Shown: positions 1-12,916, numbered from the stretch's first letter. The stretch: DNA of 64,000 bases from Magnolia sinica (GCF_029962835.1 NC_080582.1:76070177-76134176), one strand, 5' to 3'. Notes: a model not told the origin generated them from the letters alone. Numbers and translations are program-made.

Positions 1-588
1 AAGCCTTCCAGGACTCCTTCCAATGGTAGAGATGGACTTCTAAGGGTTAGATTAGGAGGGATCTAGAGGTAAGAGGGTTAGAAATGGAGCTTGCTTAGGA
101 CGTCCATGGCTAGCAATGGAAGTGAAGAAGAAGAGAGAGAAAGTGAGAGGATAGAGAGAGTGAAATGATGGGTTGTAAGAGGTGTAATAATGAGTTTTGA
201 AAAAAAGAGAGCATTTATGGGATAGGCTAGGTAGGGGGGTAGGTTAGGTTGTAGAATAGGGTGATGTCATCCCTAGGATGACATCATCCTCATTATGATT
301 ATGGGGAAACGTGTACACCATGGCGCGCAACGTGCGGTCCACCGCTATGATCGTACACGGATCATATCTTGGGATCTAGACGTCGGATTGACGCACGAGA
401 CGTGGCATCAGAATCGTAGCGACGACATGGTCGTAATGGCATAGGTCTCGGGTCGAACCGACTTGGGTGAATAGGGTGTGACTCGCGGTCAAGTGCAAAT
501 GAAATCTACAGGTCGCGGGTCGCCAGAATTCGACCAGGAGGACCACAAAGGCATACGAAATGGTACGAGCTAGGATATGGGTCTTACA
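1..588 (+). mobile_element. 3' end of a large LTR-type element copy
   Basis: This stretch ends in GGGTCTTACA at 588, matching the right end of the complete 5.7 kb element at 36767-42479 (GGGTCTTACA at 42479). The last ~70 bp also share the GAATTCGACC and GGAGGACC blocks with that copy. The rest is diverged and rich in GA (110-170), with no coding frame. Its left part lies outside the window. It is followed not by a target duplication or primer-binding site but by an internal part of another copy. Confidence 0.6.
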
Positions 589-1039
589 ATGTGTCTTTGG
601 AGGCTTTGGCCCCGATGTCGCCAGGGCATATAATAATCATGATTACACAAATGCAAGTGCATGAATCATCCTACCAAATATGCAACAATCCTATGCATAC
701 CACGCACTCATGTAGGGCAACTCCGCCTATCAAGGAGTTCATAAACAATCCGCCCGAAGGCATATGTTATGATCGGTCACTCGTCATATCAGACATATAT
801 ATGATGCGTATGATCATGAATCATGAATCTATACTAAACATGTCATGTGGTGATGGGCTCTGATCAAAACGAAGATGGGCCTAAATGGCCTATATGCTAT
901 AGGTATGGGCCTATTAATGGGCCTTAGGGAGAGTGACAATGCGGACATTTAACCAACATTGTACTTACAATGTGGACGTCAAACCATCATTGCTCCCAAG
1001 GCATAGCCCGCTATAGAGATCGTCAACTAAACCATGGTG

Positions 1040-1265
1040 AAAACACAAGATGATGGGCCTTATGTACATCTCGTTGGGCCTCAAACCATGGGCCTCCAAT
1101 ACATCAAATGGGCCTCAAACCATGGTCTCATATATATCAAAGTGGGCCTTAGTGGGCGGCCACAAATACATTAAGATGGGCCTCAACAAATGGCCTTATA
1201 CAAATCAAAGTGGGCCTCAATGGACGGCCCACAAATACACCAAGATGGACCTCAACACATGGCCT
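1040..1265 (+). repeat. Short array of GGGCCTCA/TACATCA units
   Basis: Imperfect ~35-40 bp units combine GGGCCTCA, an ATACATCAAAGTGGGCC-type core and CATGGGCC. The same kind of array recurs in the complete element copies at 30465-30850 (reverse orientation) and 39365-39790, so it is a structural part of the large LTR family and not a local expansion. Confidence 0.6.
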
Positions 1266-1414
1266 TAAAATAATCTCCAAAATGGTTGGACAGTTTGGAT
1301 GAAACTCATGCATCACGGTAGGTCCCATAGGGATGGAAGGCATAGATAAATCACATACTTCATGGTGGAGGTCCACACTGATGAAAGGTGTGGACACAAT
1401 ACATACATAAGTGG

Positions 1415-1800
1415 GGCCCACCATAATGTTTATTTTCCACCCAACCTGCTGATGAGGTCACAAGGACCTAGGGCCCCACTAAAATGTTTATTTTCTATCC
1501 AACCTGGGGCCCACCATAATGTTTATGCGCCATCCAAACTGCTTCATAAGGTCACTTGGACCTTGGGCCCATTGTACTTTTTATTTACATCCAATCTGTT
1601 CATAAGGTCACGTGGACACAGGGGGCCCACTATACCATTTATTTGCCATCCAACTGCTTCATAAGGTCACGTGGACCAGGTAGGGCCCACCGTAATGTTT
1701 ATTTGCCACCCAAATCCGTTTATAAGGTCACACGGACCTTGGGCCCACCATGATATTTATCTGTCATTCAACCCGTTTATAAGGTCACGTGGACGTGGGG
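1415..1800 (+). repeat. Minisatellite of ~70 bp units built from a MITE module
   Basis: About six imperfect units of roughly 60-80 bp each contain GGGCCCACCATAATG, TTTATTTGCCATCCAAC and CATAAGGTCACGTGGACC. The same ordered blocks occur once in the middle of the MITE at 20447-21061 and again at 40675-40735. The array therefore appears to be a tandem amplification of a MITE-type internal segment. Confidence 0.7.
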
Positions 1801-2644
1801 TGGGCTTGGGGCCCACCGTAATGTGGTTCACAAATCCAATCCACCCATTATGTATGTCCCACTGGAACGAGGGTTCAAACCAAGTTTCAACCGCATCCAA
1901 ATTTCAAGTAGGCCCCACCGAGTGATTTTATATGTTTTAGGCATGTCCTCACATGATTTTAGATGGTATGGCCCACTCGAGTTCCGCTATGGCACCACTG
2001 GTAAGATATTTGGGCCAGGGGGCCACTGCCATACAGCGCGCCCACCCAATGCAGGCTTGATGTTCAAACGCATCACGGTGGGGCCTCCTTACAGCTGGGG
2101 CCGTGAGGCCCAACCCGCTTTCTGTCCGTCCTCCATGCAGGCGCCACGTGCACTCGACAGCAGAGCGCTGCCGCTTATTATTCCTCTAATATTTATTCAT
2201 TGTTGAAACACAGCGGTTTCTGGATAGTTTTTCACAGGTGGGGCCCACATCAAGGAAACTGCTCGCCTCATTGTATTCGCCACTGATACAACCAAACGAG
2301 ATTTCGAATGATCGCATTAGGATTGGGCGAGTAAAACAACAATGCGGGCTTTTGACGGACCATCCAAACATCTGTTTCCTTTTTTTTAAGTGTATGCCTC
2401 GCCGAGAATCGAGCATTGCCCTCAAATTTGGCCAACGCACTAAAATGAGCATGAACGGAATGGACGGCTTGGATTATGTACATACATCAAAGTGGGGCCT
2501 ACATGAGTGACCCATCCCAAAAGCACCTTTTTCCTTTTTTTTTTGTTAGCTTGTAAGTGCACACCCTGCCAGTACACGCCCTCCAAGCAGCGAATGTGGC
2601 CCACCAACTATATATATGTATATTCTAATGATAAATATAATATA

Positions 2645-2677
2645 TTGTGTGTGTGTGTGTGTATATATATATATGTG

Positions 2678-2735
<58 letters not shown>
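2645..2735. repeat. (TG)n(TA)n microsatellite
   Basis: A short GT run passes into about 70 bp of nearly pure TA/AT dinucleotides. It lies between two blocks conserved in other element copies (TGTTAGC near 2546 and the GTGGGCC block near 2740). The copy at 41331-41565 has AT-rich sequence at the equivalent place. Confidence 0.85.
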
Positions 2736-2737
<2 letters not shown>

Positions 2738-3418
2738 GTGGGCCACCGGACGATGGATTTCGCCTAAAATGTGGTGGGCCACACCATTGATGAATGAGTT
2801 TATTTAACATGATTTGGTGGGGCCCACTTCATTCTAGGGAGGGGAAAGAAAGAGAGAGAGAGAGAGAGATATACGGTGATAGAGAGGAGGGACCCCGCCA
2901 CTATGGGCCCTCCATTGATAAACACATACATCAAGTGGGTCCCACAACAAGTGAACCCTTAAAATTGAAAACAACGGTAGATCACCCACCTTTAGGTCTT
3001 CTCCTTGCTCCCTTAGGCTCCTAAGCTCCTTGCTTTCAACTTTGATGGAGGTTGATGGGGTTTTGATGGTGGGGATGAGAGATGAGAGGGTGGGCCACAC
3101 TTGATATTTTTGAGAAAACTTGGGAATGCTTGGACGTGTGAGGCTTTGAGTTGCTTGGGAGATTTGAAAAATGAGAGAGAGAGAGTGAGATGATGGGTGA
3201 GGTGTGATGGGTGATGGGTGGAGTGATGGGTTGTAAGAAAGGGATGGGTGAAGAGAGAGGGAGAGTTGACTTTGGGAATGGGAAGGGATGGGTTGATGTA
3301 CTTGGGGTATGCGTACTTGACTTGTACTTAACATTGATTGATTGATTGATTGATGGGACATGTTGTAGAGATTCCCTCAAAATTTATAACGCGCAATGTT
3401 TTCTTGAATTGAACGCAG

Positions 3419-4320
3419 GCCCAACTGAGTCAACTTGGCTTAACTCGGTAGCCTGCAACTCTCTCACCCTCTCTTTCCTCTTCTAACTTTTCCTTTCTTT
3501 ACTTCCTTTCTTCCCTTTCTCGAGTTCTCTTTTTTTTCCTATCGGAATGTCCAACAGTTAACTGGACTCGGCCAAACTCAACCCGACTCACCTGAAAACT
3601 CAGTGAGTCGACTTAGTCTGACTGCTTCCTGCCCCTACCATTTTCTTTCTCTTCCTTCTTCTTCTTCTTCTTTCTCTCCCTTTCTTTCTTATGGCCAAAC
3701 ATGGCCTGAATTTAGCCTAGACTTGAGTCCAGATGCACGACCCGCACCGAGTCGCAACCCAACCAGACCGCGGACTCGGTTCAGATTCGATGTGTCTAGC
3801 TCTCTCTCTCTCTTCTTTATTGTTTTCTTTCTTCTTATGCTCTCACTCTCTCTGGACTATAAAGAGTTTGTTCCTGCTCAAACCTACTCGTTTCGAGTCA
3901 AGTACATTTGACTCGGTTTTGCTGAGTTAGGCCCGACAGCAACCTAATGAACAACTCGACACCTATCTCTCCCTCTATCTTCTTCTTTCTTTTCTCCCTC
4001 TCTCTCTTTCTCATTCTCTCTCTACTGACATTTCGACAATACCCAGACCAAAACCCAAACCTGACATGATCTCGACTCAATTCCTCGACTCACTTAAGTC
4101 GAGCTAGTGCGGCTAGCTGCACTCCCTTTCTTCCTTCTCTATCTTCCGTCTTCTTATTCTTTCTCCTCTTTCTTTTCTCTATTGGAATGACCAGGTGAAG
4201 CCCTGGACTCGGCCCGATCTCGTAGTGGCTCGGACTGAGTCAGTGCAACTCAGTGCAACAACAGACAGACGTCACTTTCTCTTTTCCTTTTCTCACTCTC
4301 TTTTTGGCTTTCCTTCTTTG
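3419..4320. repeat. Degenerate ~160 bp tandem array of CT tracts and ACTCGRCTC blocks
   Basis: Six pyrimidine tracts centred near 3500, 3660, 3830, 3995, 4150 and 4290 alternate with blocks rich in GACTCGG, ACTCGACTC and GAGTCAG. Two blocks about 640 bp apart, near 3544 and 4184, share GGAATG, a CCA and CTGGACTCGGCC. Unit spacing is ~145-170 bp and copies are strongly diverged. It may be part of an LTR. No protein-coding frame is supported. Confidence 0.5.
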
Positions 4321-6500
4321 GAAAGTGTTGCCCTAAAAGGGCGGTCTCTTATAAGCTACATTATCATGTTTCTAGACCTTTCCTTCTCAACTAATCGTTG
4401 GATTAGTTACGAGTTAATGTTTTAATTCGCAAGCGTTTTAATAAGATAATCCTGGCCACTGATTGCATGATGAAAATCTAACATTACAGATGAGTTCTTG
4501 GCACCATAGGTCATTGAATGAACATCTCAAATCAGGAGGTGGGGTCCATTTAAGGTGATGGGTTTCGTAAGCTAAGCAGAAAAGATAATCTAGTCGTTAA
4601 TGGCGGATGGTCAATCTTAAGATCTGATACACAAGGATGGTGTGGATAGGTCCACTGAACCCTATGGGGTCCACGTTTTGGACAGATGATAATTATCTCT
4701 CTGTGGATCGTGATATTTTCACTTACGGATGATACTTTACGAACTTGTGAGATCTCGTGCGAGATCTCCAAACCAACACTAAGGGGATTTTGAATGCCCT
4801 AAAATAAATGGTTGAAACTCTCTACTAGTATTTTTAGAAACAAAAAAACGATCGAAATTGCACCAGCAAATCGAATAGAACGACTCCTTGCGGCGCCTCT
4901 CTTTGGGTAAGAAACCCTAATTCGTGGGATTGAATAAAGGGCTAAGATTTGAGGAAATAGAGGGCTAGGATTGAACAATGAGATCGCGTCCAGACTGCCA
5001 GCTCATTGGCACAAACAGATTTCCATTTTTGGAAAATCCTTCGGCATCCACAGGCTTTCTGCATCTAGATTTATGCCCACGCATGGGCACACCTTTCGTG
5101 AAAAATCTCAGGTTTTGGTTGGAAGCCCGCCTAGAGTGCGATGGACAGCTTGGATCTTGCTAAGGGTCCCTGATGGTGGGCCCTACCTTGAGTAAACAAA
5201 TGCCACACGTTTAAACAGCATGCGAGCAGGAAATCGGGGTGAGGAATCACCTTTTCCTTGTTATAGTCGGGTCAAAGCCTATTTGACCGACTCCTGAGTT
5301 CGGTGTACTGCTAGTACACCATTTCTTACGTACACACAACTCTTGTGTGGGGTCCATAGTGATGTATTTTCCAAATCCAATCCATTCATTCGGCATTGCG
5401 GGTCCAATCATGATTCCTGGCCAGTAATCAGGTAGATCCAAAGCCTAGTGGGCCATAAAACAAAGATTTGTACGTCCGGATGATGATGTTAAATGATATA
5501 TCAGTTTGATTACTATCAAGTGTGATCAATCCCAATATGAAGAGTCTTCACAAGCTACGTGTGGGAATGTAAGGTTTGATTTGCCTTTTTTAGGTCTCTA
5601 AGAATTGTTAATTTGGAGTCTAACTGTTAATTTAATGATCCAGTGATGGGTTGACAATTCGAGTATTATGGACTTGATCTGTAAATGTAGATTAATCTCA
5701 GTGGCTAGATTCAGGCTAAAATGTGGGTTTCATGATAGCGTGATGGTCTATTTTCAAAATCAATGGTTGGATAGCTCGACATATGGGTGGAGTCTATTTC
5801 AATGGTTAAATTTGGACTAGATTGAATGTAATTGTTCTGATAGGTTAGGTTTCTACTTATACTAAGCTAGGTTATAAAGTAACACTAGAGTACTAAAAAG
5901 TATGGGATGTTATGGTAACCCTTTTACTTTTGCCAGTCATTTACATTCTATAGTTTAATCATTTATATTCCTTAGTGTAATCCATAGCATTAATCAAGTA
6001 GCTATTAATTTTAACTGTAATTTAACTCTATGCTCATACATTGGATTCATTTCAAGTATCAATAAGAGTTCTCCCATAAAAAAAAGTGTTTACAGCTATT
6101 CTTTATGACTGATTATAAGAATTACTTTCTTGTTGCTTTTTTATAGATATCGAAAAGTCGTTTCGTATAGAAGGTAAAGGTGTAACCCAACATAAGCGGA
6201 CGAATCATACCCAATGACTATCACTTAATCGTTTTAACATAATATGTGAATGGTTGAATAGGTGACTGATCTTATTTAATCTTGGTCACATACCTCATAT
6301 TTGACTATCTTCGCACTTTGTGTCATAGTTGTTCGGTTTGAATTGAGTCGTGCATTCAATTTTGACATGCTCACATTTATCACATGACCGAAACTGTAAA
6401 TTCAATGATAACAATACTAAACTTTTGTGGCCATGCAAACGATAGTCATTAAATCTCAATTGTTTCCTCTTGTGTGTCCTACTCGAGTTTTGGATCCACC
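4321..6500. other. No supportable gene; AT-rich with MITE scraps
   Basis: I see no coding frame with family resemblance and no RNA gene. A GGGTCCATAGTGATG/CCAATCCATTCATTC block at 5340-5400 is a fragment of the MITE module common in this window. Short frames around 4971-5195 have no recognisable domain and no splice-compatible partners. Confidence 0.5.
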
Positions 6501-6504
6501 TAAT

Positions 6505-7010
6505 TTTTGGTCTCATGTCCTAAAACGATATGAAAAAAATAGATGAACGGGGTGGATTTTTTTCATAAACATCATGGTAGGCCCCAAGTAGCATCCCAAC
6601 CCGGAAACTTCCTAAGAAAGGCTTTCTCAGTAAATCCGATGGTTATAGTTTCAAAGATAGCCTGTTTTTCTCGAAAGCGGATTGCATTGCGTGCCACACA
6701 CCACCGACTTCAATAGTATGTGGACGCCACCAAGTTCTGTGAGCCCACCATGATGTATGTGTTATATCCACACCGTCCATCCATTTGATAGATCATTTTA
6801 ATTCATGAGTCTAAAAATGAGACAAATCCAAGGTTCAAGTGGAACATACCACATAAAAGCAGTGGGGATAATGATTCCCACCATTAAAACCTTCCCAATC
6901 AGTCATTCAACTTGTTCATGAGGTCATAAAGACCTAAATGAAGGAAAAAACAAATATTAGATTGGTCCAAAACTTCTATAGTGCAAAAGTTTTGAATGGT
7001 AGACATTAAT
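6505..7010. mobile_element. MITE fragments (GGAAGCGGATTG family and a second family)
   Basis: At 6673 GAAAGCGGATTGCATTGCG starts a terminal-repeat-like segment followed by CCACACACCACCGAC and then GCCCACCATGATGTATGTG at 6743, the order seen at 16285 and (inverted) at 21061. The matching right terminus is missing: homology fades near 7010 after the GTCATAAAGACCTAAATGAA block. Just upstream, 6540-6640 resembles the right arm of the MITE at 45888-46268 (AAACATCATGG near 6568). Confidence 0.55.
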
Positions 7011-10000
7011 CCAAGTCTTGAATTAACAATTACAACTGGAAGACTGGAATGGAAGATGAAGAAGATGCAATCATGATATTCGGAAGAAAAAGTAGATTGG
7101 AAAGAAAGTTTCGACACGAGAGAGAAGAAACAAATGGTGAAGAAAGGTAAACATCAACTTAGAGTTGTGTTTATATATTGGCTAAGACATGCATTATTGA
7201 AAGGGCAGCCTAAAAGGAAACGACAAATAACATACTTTGGTTTAGCCTCAGTCACGTAGAATCAATGGAGATATGAAACCTAGACTAACATCAGATTGCA
7301 TTATTTGCATTGGGCAACGTTAACAACACAACGCTGCTATCACCTTTTTTTCTAAAAGTGAAGCGACGTAGGTGGATAATGTTGTACCCTATTCATGCCC
7401 ATTATGGAAAAAGCTAATAGGAAGACAACATGTGGCACTGCATGAGAGATGAGAGATGGATGAAAAGTTCTTCAAGATACTCTAAACGCTTTGTACAAAA
7501 TTATAATTGGCATAAATCTAGTGCTACACACCATTGAATGGTCAACGAAGTAACGCGGCCAAGTTATTTAAAATTTAACGAGCGATGAGAAAAACACGGT
7601 CGAGCAATTCAAAATACGATAGGTAACCGAAAGACATAGAACCTGTCCAACATAAGAGTAACAGTCACAAATGAAAAATACAACAAGAAAAGAATATAGG
7701 GAGAGGCCCTTCGATTATTATAATTGTTGAACTAAAGAAAGAAGTATATGGAAAAACAAATTGCGATGGAACTCTATAAATAACAGAGGAAATTGGTAGA
7801 GCAAGTGTCTCACATCATTTAAACTAAATCTATCAATATTATCTCAACCTATCTTAAGAATAATGATAATCAAGTGGCTATAATTCTTAATTACAATTTT
7901 AGTTGTAATTCAAATCTATACTCATGTATTGAATTTGTCATTTATTCAACATTACACATTTCTTTTAATAAACATATTCTTGCAGTCGCTTTTAATGGTT
8001 AAATTGTGAGTTTTTCTTTTGATTGATTTGTGTTGGTAAGTTGAAAGATTTTTTTCTTATAAAAAATGAAACGCAACCTATTTTAGAGAAAGAATCTCAC
8101 TATTTAATTATCATCACTTATTTATTATAAAATTCTACAAGTGGTTAAGTAACTAATCTTCTCGTGACCTACTACGTACGAGTTTATATCGGGCATATGC
8201 TTATTTTGATGCTTATGATCCAAGTAGTTGGACTTGGATTGAGCCACTTTATCCATTTTAGATGCGTGCGTATTATGATGTGGACTTTTACAGCCAGTAA
8301 ATGGGTCCTGAACATGAATGGCCAGCATTTGAACATCAAACGGAGTAACCGGTCCCACGGTGATGGCCGTCAAATGGATGACACAGATTAATTGGAATTT
8401 AATAGGAAAAACTGATGCATGTAGTAGATTTTTGTTCTTTTTAATCCAGGGGTCATCTAGAAATTACCCCACTAGATGGACGGATCGGATCCACATCACT
8501 ACCACATATCAGCCATCGGGCGATAAACGAATCGCCCTTGATCCAGCGCGACAGATCATAGGTGAGCTCGGACAAACCTTGAGACTTCCAGGCCATCCAC
8601 GGAAGGTCGAGTATCATCGTAGTCGGTACAAACCCATGAAACCTGAAATGAATTTAGGAGACCCATCTTTATGACTTACACGTGGCATTTACTTATCATT
8701 TGAAACGTCCATCTAGTTTCACCTTACGTGGATGGAAATTTTATAAGAACTCATATAGATTGGATGATCCATCTATCTGATCGGTGGACTTAACGATGGA
8801 CGGTTCTGATTGATAAATAAAGTTTCCACGTGAACTTCGGGAGAGAGATGTACCGTTTTAAAGTTGTACCGGCTTTTACAATATGATATTTATCTGTGGA
8901 ACCATTACGCTGCCACGTCATCCACCTGTCGAATTCTTTCGGTCTTTCAATTGACACCCGTCTCGTATGTAGACTCGCATGCAACGCAGGGCATTACACA
9001 GTCATCAACCAGTTCATTTTGCCTGGTGACTGGGATGTTGCCAGCAACTGGGCCATGTGTTGAGATGGTCCGATTATTATAACCGTCCATAGCTTATTTA
9101 CTGGCATAGATGATATAATTTTCCATTATCATTGGTCATGATTCTAAATTTAGGATCGAACGAGAGCCGTTTAAAACTTTCTTTTGATGGTCCAAATCAT
9201 AATTTCAATGTAATTTTCTGATTCATAGCCTTTATATCATAGAGTTCACAATTTGAACGGTTAGGATCAACGTAAAACTCAGCATGTGGCCAAGTTAGAG
9301 GTGACACAGACTGTATCATTAGTCGCGACGGAAGCAAAAGTTTTACGACCACCCTTCGAATACCTGAAGTACCCTTTCGGGCTAACGGTTGTAGATATCT
9401 GTTGTTGTTAGTTTGACACCATTTAAAAAATGTCCGTGATTCTTGCAGCGTGCATAAGACAGTTGTGTGTAAATCCAGACCATCCAAATCTCAGACCCAA
9501 CTGTGGATGGAAGATAATAAAATTTGTGTACTGAGAAGATAACAATGACCACCTGACATTTCCCATTCGAATTAGGACCAGTCACTATTTTACTTGTCAC
9601 CATCCATCTGGCCATTAATTGGATGGATACGATTGATTTGTCGATTTGACTAGGGCCCGCAACTTGGATGGTCAGCATACATTAGTGCCACGTCCACATC
9701 CGTGAACGAAGAGTCACAACCATTTTTTAAATGGTTAGAAACGAACACGGTAATGTAGCCCGCCGATTGAACCAAACCATCTGCGATTCCGAGGATTGTC
9801 CACCTGCATTGCATGTGAACTTCACGTGCGCTGGATGGAAACGTGTGTGCGCCATCTGAGCCGTTCAAGATGTGGGTCCAGCAATGAAAGTCATCTGGTG
9901 TAAAAACAACGGACCCGCTTTCCAATCAGCCACGCTGTCCGAAACATATGGGTTGTTTTAATCTAGACCGTCGATGATTTGGTTCGACTTTCAACCATTG

Positions 10001-10869
10001 CAGGGGTTTGACCAGTCTGCTTTCTTCTGAGATGATTGTCATGACCGATCTGAACTTTTGAACGGCTCGGATGCCGTAGCATGTAGCACTGCATGCACCT
10101 ATTTGAATTTGAAACGTTGTAAGTGGACATCTGGGTCCATTGCTCCCGTGCGCCCAAAAGTTTACTGGACGGACCGATCATGACCATCCATTTATAAGTT
10201 ATTGATCGGATGGTTAATGTCGTCCAATCAGTGAGTTTCTTTCGTGGTGGGCCATGAATTGTAAGTCCACGTAATGGACGATCCTAGTCAATTCATTGGA
10301 CGCTTTTTAAGGTGTCACTGTGTAACTAGGAGCACCATAACTAATAACACTCTACGAGCACTATGGAAAATCCAACATCCACGCACACAATCTGACCGTT
10401 GACTCAAATTCAATACGTGGCATTATGTAGGTCAGCTTGGATGGACGACTGTCTCAGATTTCACGGATTGGACGATCCTGATTGCCCAAGTGGTAGTCTT
10501 TCCTCAACCATTCGATCTTAACGTCCACTAATAGATCACAGCTCTGAGGTTGATCTTGTTCCATCAGTAACGTTTCAATGTGGGCAATCTGATGGGGCAC
10601 TACCTGATGAACGGTCAGGATCGTGGATTATTATGACCCATGTAAAAGTTGAGCAGCACATCAGTACATGTAATATAAAGAACCGCTTTTATAGATCCAG
10701 AAGCAATCATGGTAGTGGGTGGATGCGCGGACACAAATGGACGCACTTAACATCTCAGCCGTACAGAAAAATGAAATGATGCGAAAATCAATCAATCAGA
10801 CCCACTCACCAACTAATCAAACCCCATTAAAAAAAATAGCCAGTCGAAAAATGAGGATCCAACGGTCCA
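7011..10869. other. No supportable gene; long non-coding tract with CCGTCCAT motifs
   Basis: Nearly 4 kb carries no frame resembling a known family. Between about 8200 and 10700 short motifs such as ATGGACGG, CCGTCCAT and TTGGATGG recur in both orientations, suggesting one or more old non-autonomous elements, but I could not pair terminal repeats or a target duplication. Confidence 0.4.
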
Positions 10870-11760
10870 CTTTTTAATGAAGCAAATCCCAATATTAGGT
10901 GGACCACACCACAGGAAACAGTGGTGATTGACCATTGAAAACTTCTCGTGGGCCACAAATGTTTTGGATCAAATTTATATTTATGTTTTCCCATCATCTA
11001 GGTCTGTGTGAACTCATCAAGATGTTGGATGGATGGAAATAAACATTACGGTGGGCCTTAGAAGTTTTTAATGATGTGCATTCAATCAACACTATCTCAT
11101 GTGATGTGTTCGACCTGAGATTTGGTTCTGCTTCATTTTTGGCAGCATGCCCTATAATGATCTGGAAAAAAATATGGACGGTGTGGATACACTAAGCGTA
11201 CTTTAAGGTGGCCCACTTTCGTGGCCTAATAGAAGTTGGTTGCAGGCAAAGCACGGTGAGGCACTAAATGCTGATTTGAGGACGTGAACACAAAAATAGT
11301 CAGAGATCCAAAACTGATGTGGACCACACCACAAAAAGCAGTGGATGGGGACGCCACCAGTGAAATCTTCCGGGGGCCCACCATAATATCCCATCCAAAC
11401 CGTTTATGTGACTCCCATAGCGAAGAAGAGAAAAACCAGGAATTTTTAGTGGTGGTCGTTCTCATCCAGCCCTTCCTGTGTTATGGCCCACTTAAGATTT
11501 CATTCTGCTTGATTTTTCAGATCACACTTACCGCAACTGATGGACGGCCTAGATGTTACCACACACCACGGTGGGCCCACAGACCTTTCGTTGCAGGGAA
11601 GCGGATTGCGTACTAACTAAACTCTGTCGGGCTTAAAACGATCCGTAAAAAAGATGGACGGCGTGGATAAAACACGTGCATTCACGGTGACCCCAACAGA
11701 CTTTCGTCAGCACGATTAGAGCGTACTGACTAACTAACTCAGTACGCATTCTGATTCCTC
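10870..11760. mobile_element. Cluster of overlapping MITE-type segments
   Basis: Blocks GGTGGACCACACCAC (10898), AACATTACGGTGGGCC (11042), GGACGGTGTGGATAC (11175), GGACCACACCAC (11321), GGGGGCCCACCATAAT (11371) and CACACCACGGTGGGCCC (11562) are in the order seen in the other MITEs. GGGAAGCGGATTGCG at 11596 looks like a terminus. The GCGTACTGACTAACTAAC block at 11720 resembles the GTACTTAGTAACTCAGTACG ends of the family at 46285-47675. Exact boundaries are not clear. Confidence 0.5.
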
Positions 11761-12890
11761 GTTGCTAAAGTTGCGTCACCTGACAGGTGTCCATGCATGG
11801 TTTTTCTTTTTGCCTCCATCGCGAGTAAGTATTGGGTGTGCGTCGCCACTTAATGGAACCCACATCAATTGTTCAAATTTTCTTTTCTATCATAAGTAAT
11901 TGATCATTCCAAAATCCCAATCTACTAATGATCCTATCCTTTGATTTTTAAAGTTGAATGTGAACCATCCAAATTTTCATTTCATTGCTCTAAATTTATT
12001 TATAAATTGTGATAATAAAAAATATCTTTTCTATAAAAATTTACTAAAATTATATCATCTATCACATTTTCCGAAACATAGACGGTCCCGATCATTGTAA
12101 TGCTCATCAAGTGGGCCCGAATAGGAGACGACTGACGCTTGAACTTGAGTCACGAGAGAGAAACCACGAACTCTCTAGGAAATTCACGTCCCTTCAACCA
12201 CTGTAGTTCCCGCGTGGCATTCCCGTAAATACGACATAACTCCAGCCCCCTTCATAAACAAATCGGATTCACCCACAACACCTGTTTTACTCAGTGCGTA
12301 AAACAGCCAACCTCTGTGGGGTCCACAATGTTGTGTATATAAAATCTACTTCGTCTATCCGCTTTTATCCTCCTTTCTAGCCACCGTGGAAAAAAAAAAT
12401 TAAAAAAAAAAGAGCTAGATGCATACTCAGACGGTCCACACGAGGAATCAGATGCCAACCATAGGTTTGCATGTGGGTCCACCAAGGTTTGTATCATTAA
12501 TCAAACCCGTTAATCATATAAAAATGAACATGATAAAGTGAATTCTGAAAAATAATCCTGATCAAACTCAAGTGGGCCATACTGCAAGAGCATACAGGTT
12601 TTACGAGCAATTTCACATTGTTCTCATATTATTTCAAATAAGAGAATTAATCAAAATGATAAAATTTTAACGGTTAAAAAAATGTGTCTCACATGATGAA
12701 CAGATCGGATTTACAATTACAACATGGTGGGCTCCACAGAACTTGGGAGTTGTACGCCTATGAAAAACATGTGTAGTAGACGATTCCGGTTCTTCGTAAT
12801 CCACTCTCCAGAAGCATCCCCTCACTTCTACCGCTCTCTCGAACTCTCTCTCTCTCTCCACCGCATCACAGCTCTCTCTTCTCTCAGCTC

Positions 12891-12898
12891 GAACTTTC
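12891..12898 (+). promoter_or_regulatory. Heat-shock-element-like site GAACTTTC
   Basis: GAA-CT-TTC is a perfect two-unit heat shock element core (GAAnnTTC). It lies about 20 bp before the TATA box of the HSP70 gene. Further isolated TTC/GAA units lie at 12783-12815 (TTCCGGTTCTTCG and CCAGAAGC). Plant heat-shock factors bind such alternating units. Induction is inferred from site and gene type only. Confidence 0.45.
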
Positions 12899-12916
12899 TC
12901 CACACTCCCAAATTCC

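Larger units (their letters stand above)
589..3418 (+). mobile_element. Truncated copy of the same large LTR-type element
   Basis: The sequence is colinear with the inside of the complete copy at 36767-42479. 590-1040 matches ~38190-38520, the block with GGCCCCGATGTCGC and GACATTTAACCAACATT. 2180-2520 matches ~41010-41310. 2740-3418 matches ~41590-42255, including the GGGCCCACTTCATTCTAGGG block, the GA tract and the conserved AAACGCAGG block. Homology stops at 3418, about 230 bp before the expected ACA terminus. It lacks the TTATCGATCGA array of the complete copies. No open frame has protein homology; the serine-rich frames here are translations of simple GA/CT sequence. Confidence 0.65.

Noticed and set aside
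2834..3380. Serine/histidine-rich frames of 114-175 codons on the minus strand
   Set aside because: Translations of GA/TGATGGG simple repeats at the end of a repeated LTR-type element; the same tract is non-coding in other copies.
4971..5195. 74-codon frame after an AAACCCTAA-type leader (4912)
   Set aside because: AGAAACCCTAATTC looks like a plant leader, but no conserved protein, no splice partner and MITE sequence directly after. Not enough to call a gene.
8125..10187. Series of 70-105 codon frames in both strands
   Set aside because: No shared frame, no domain resemblance, and the motifs ATGGACGG/CCGTCCAT indicate repeat DNA.
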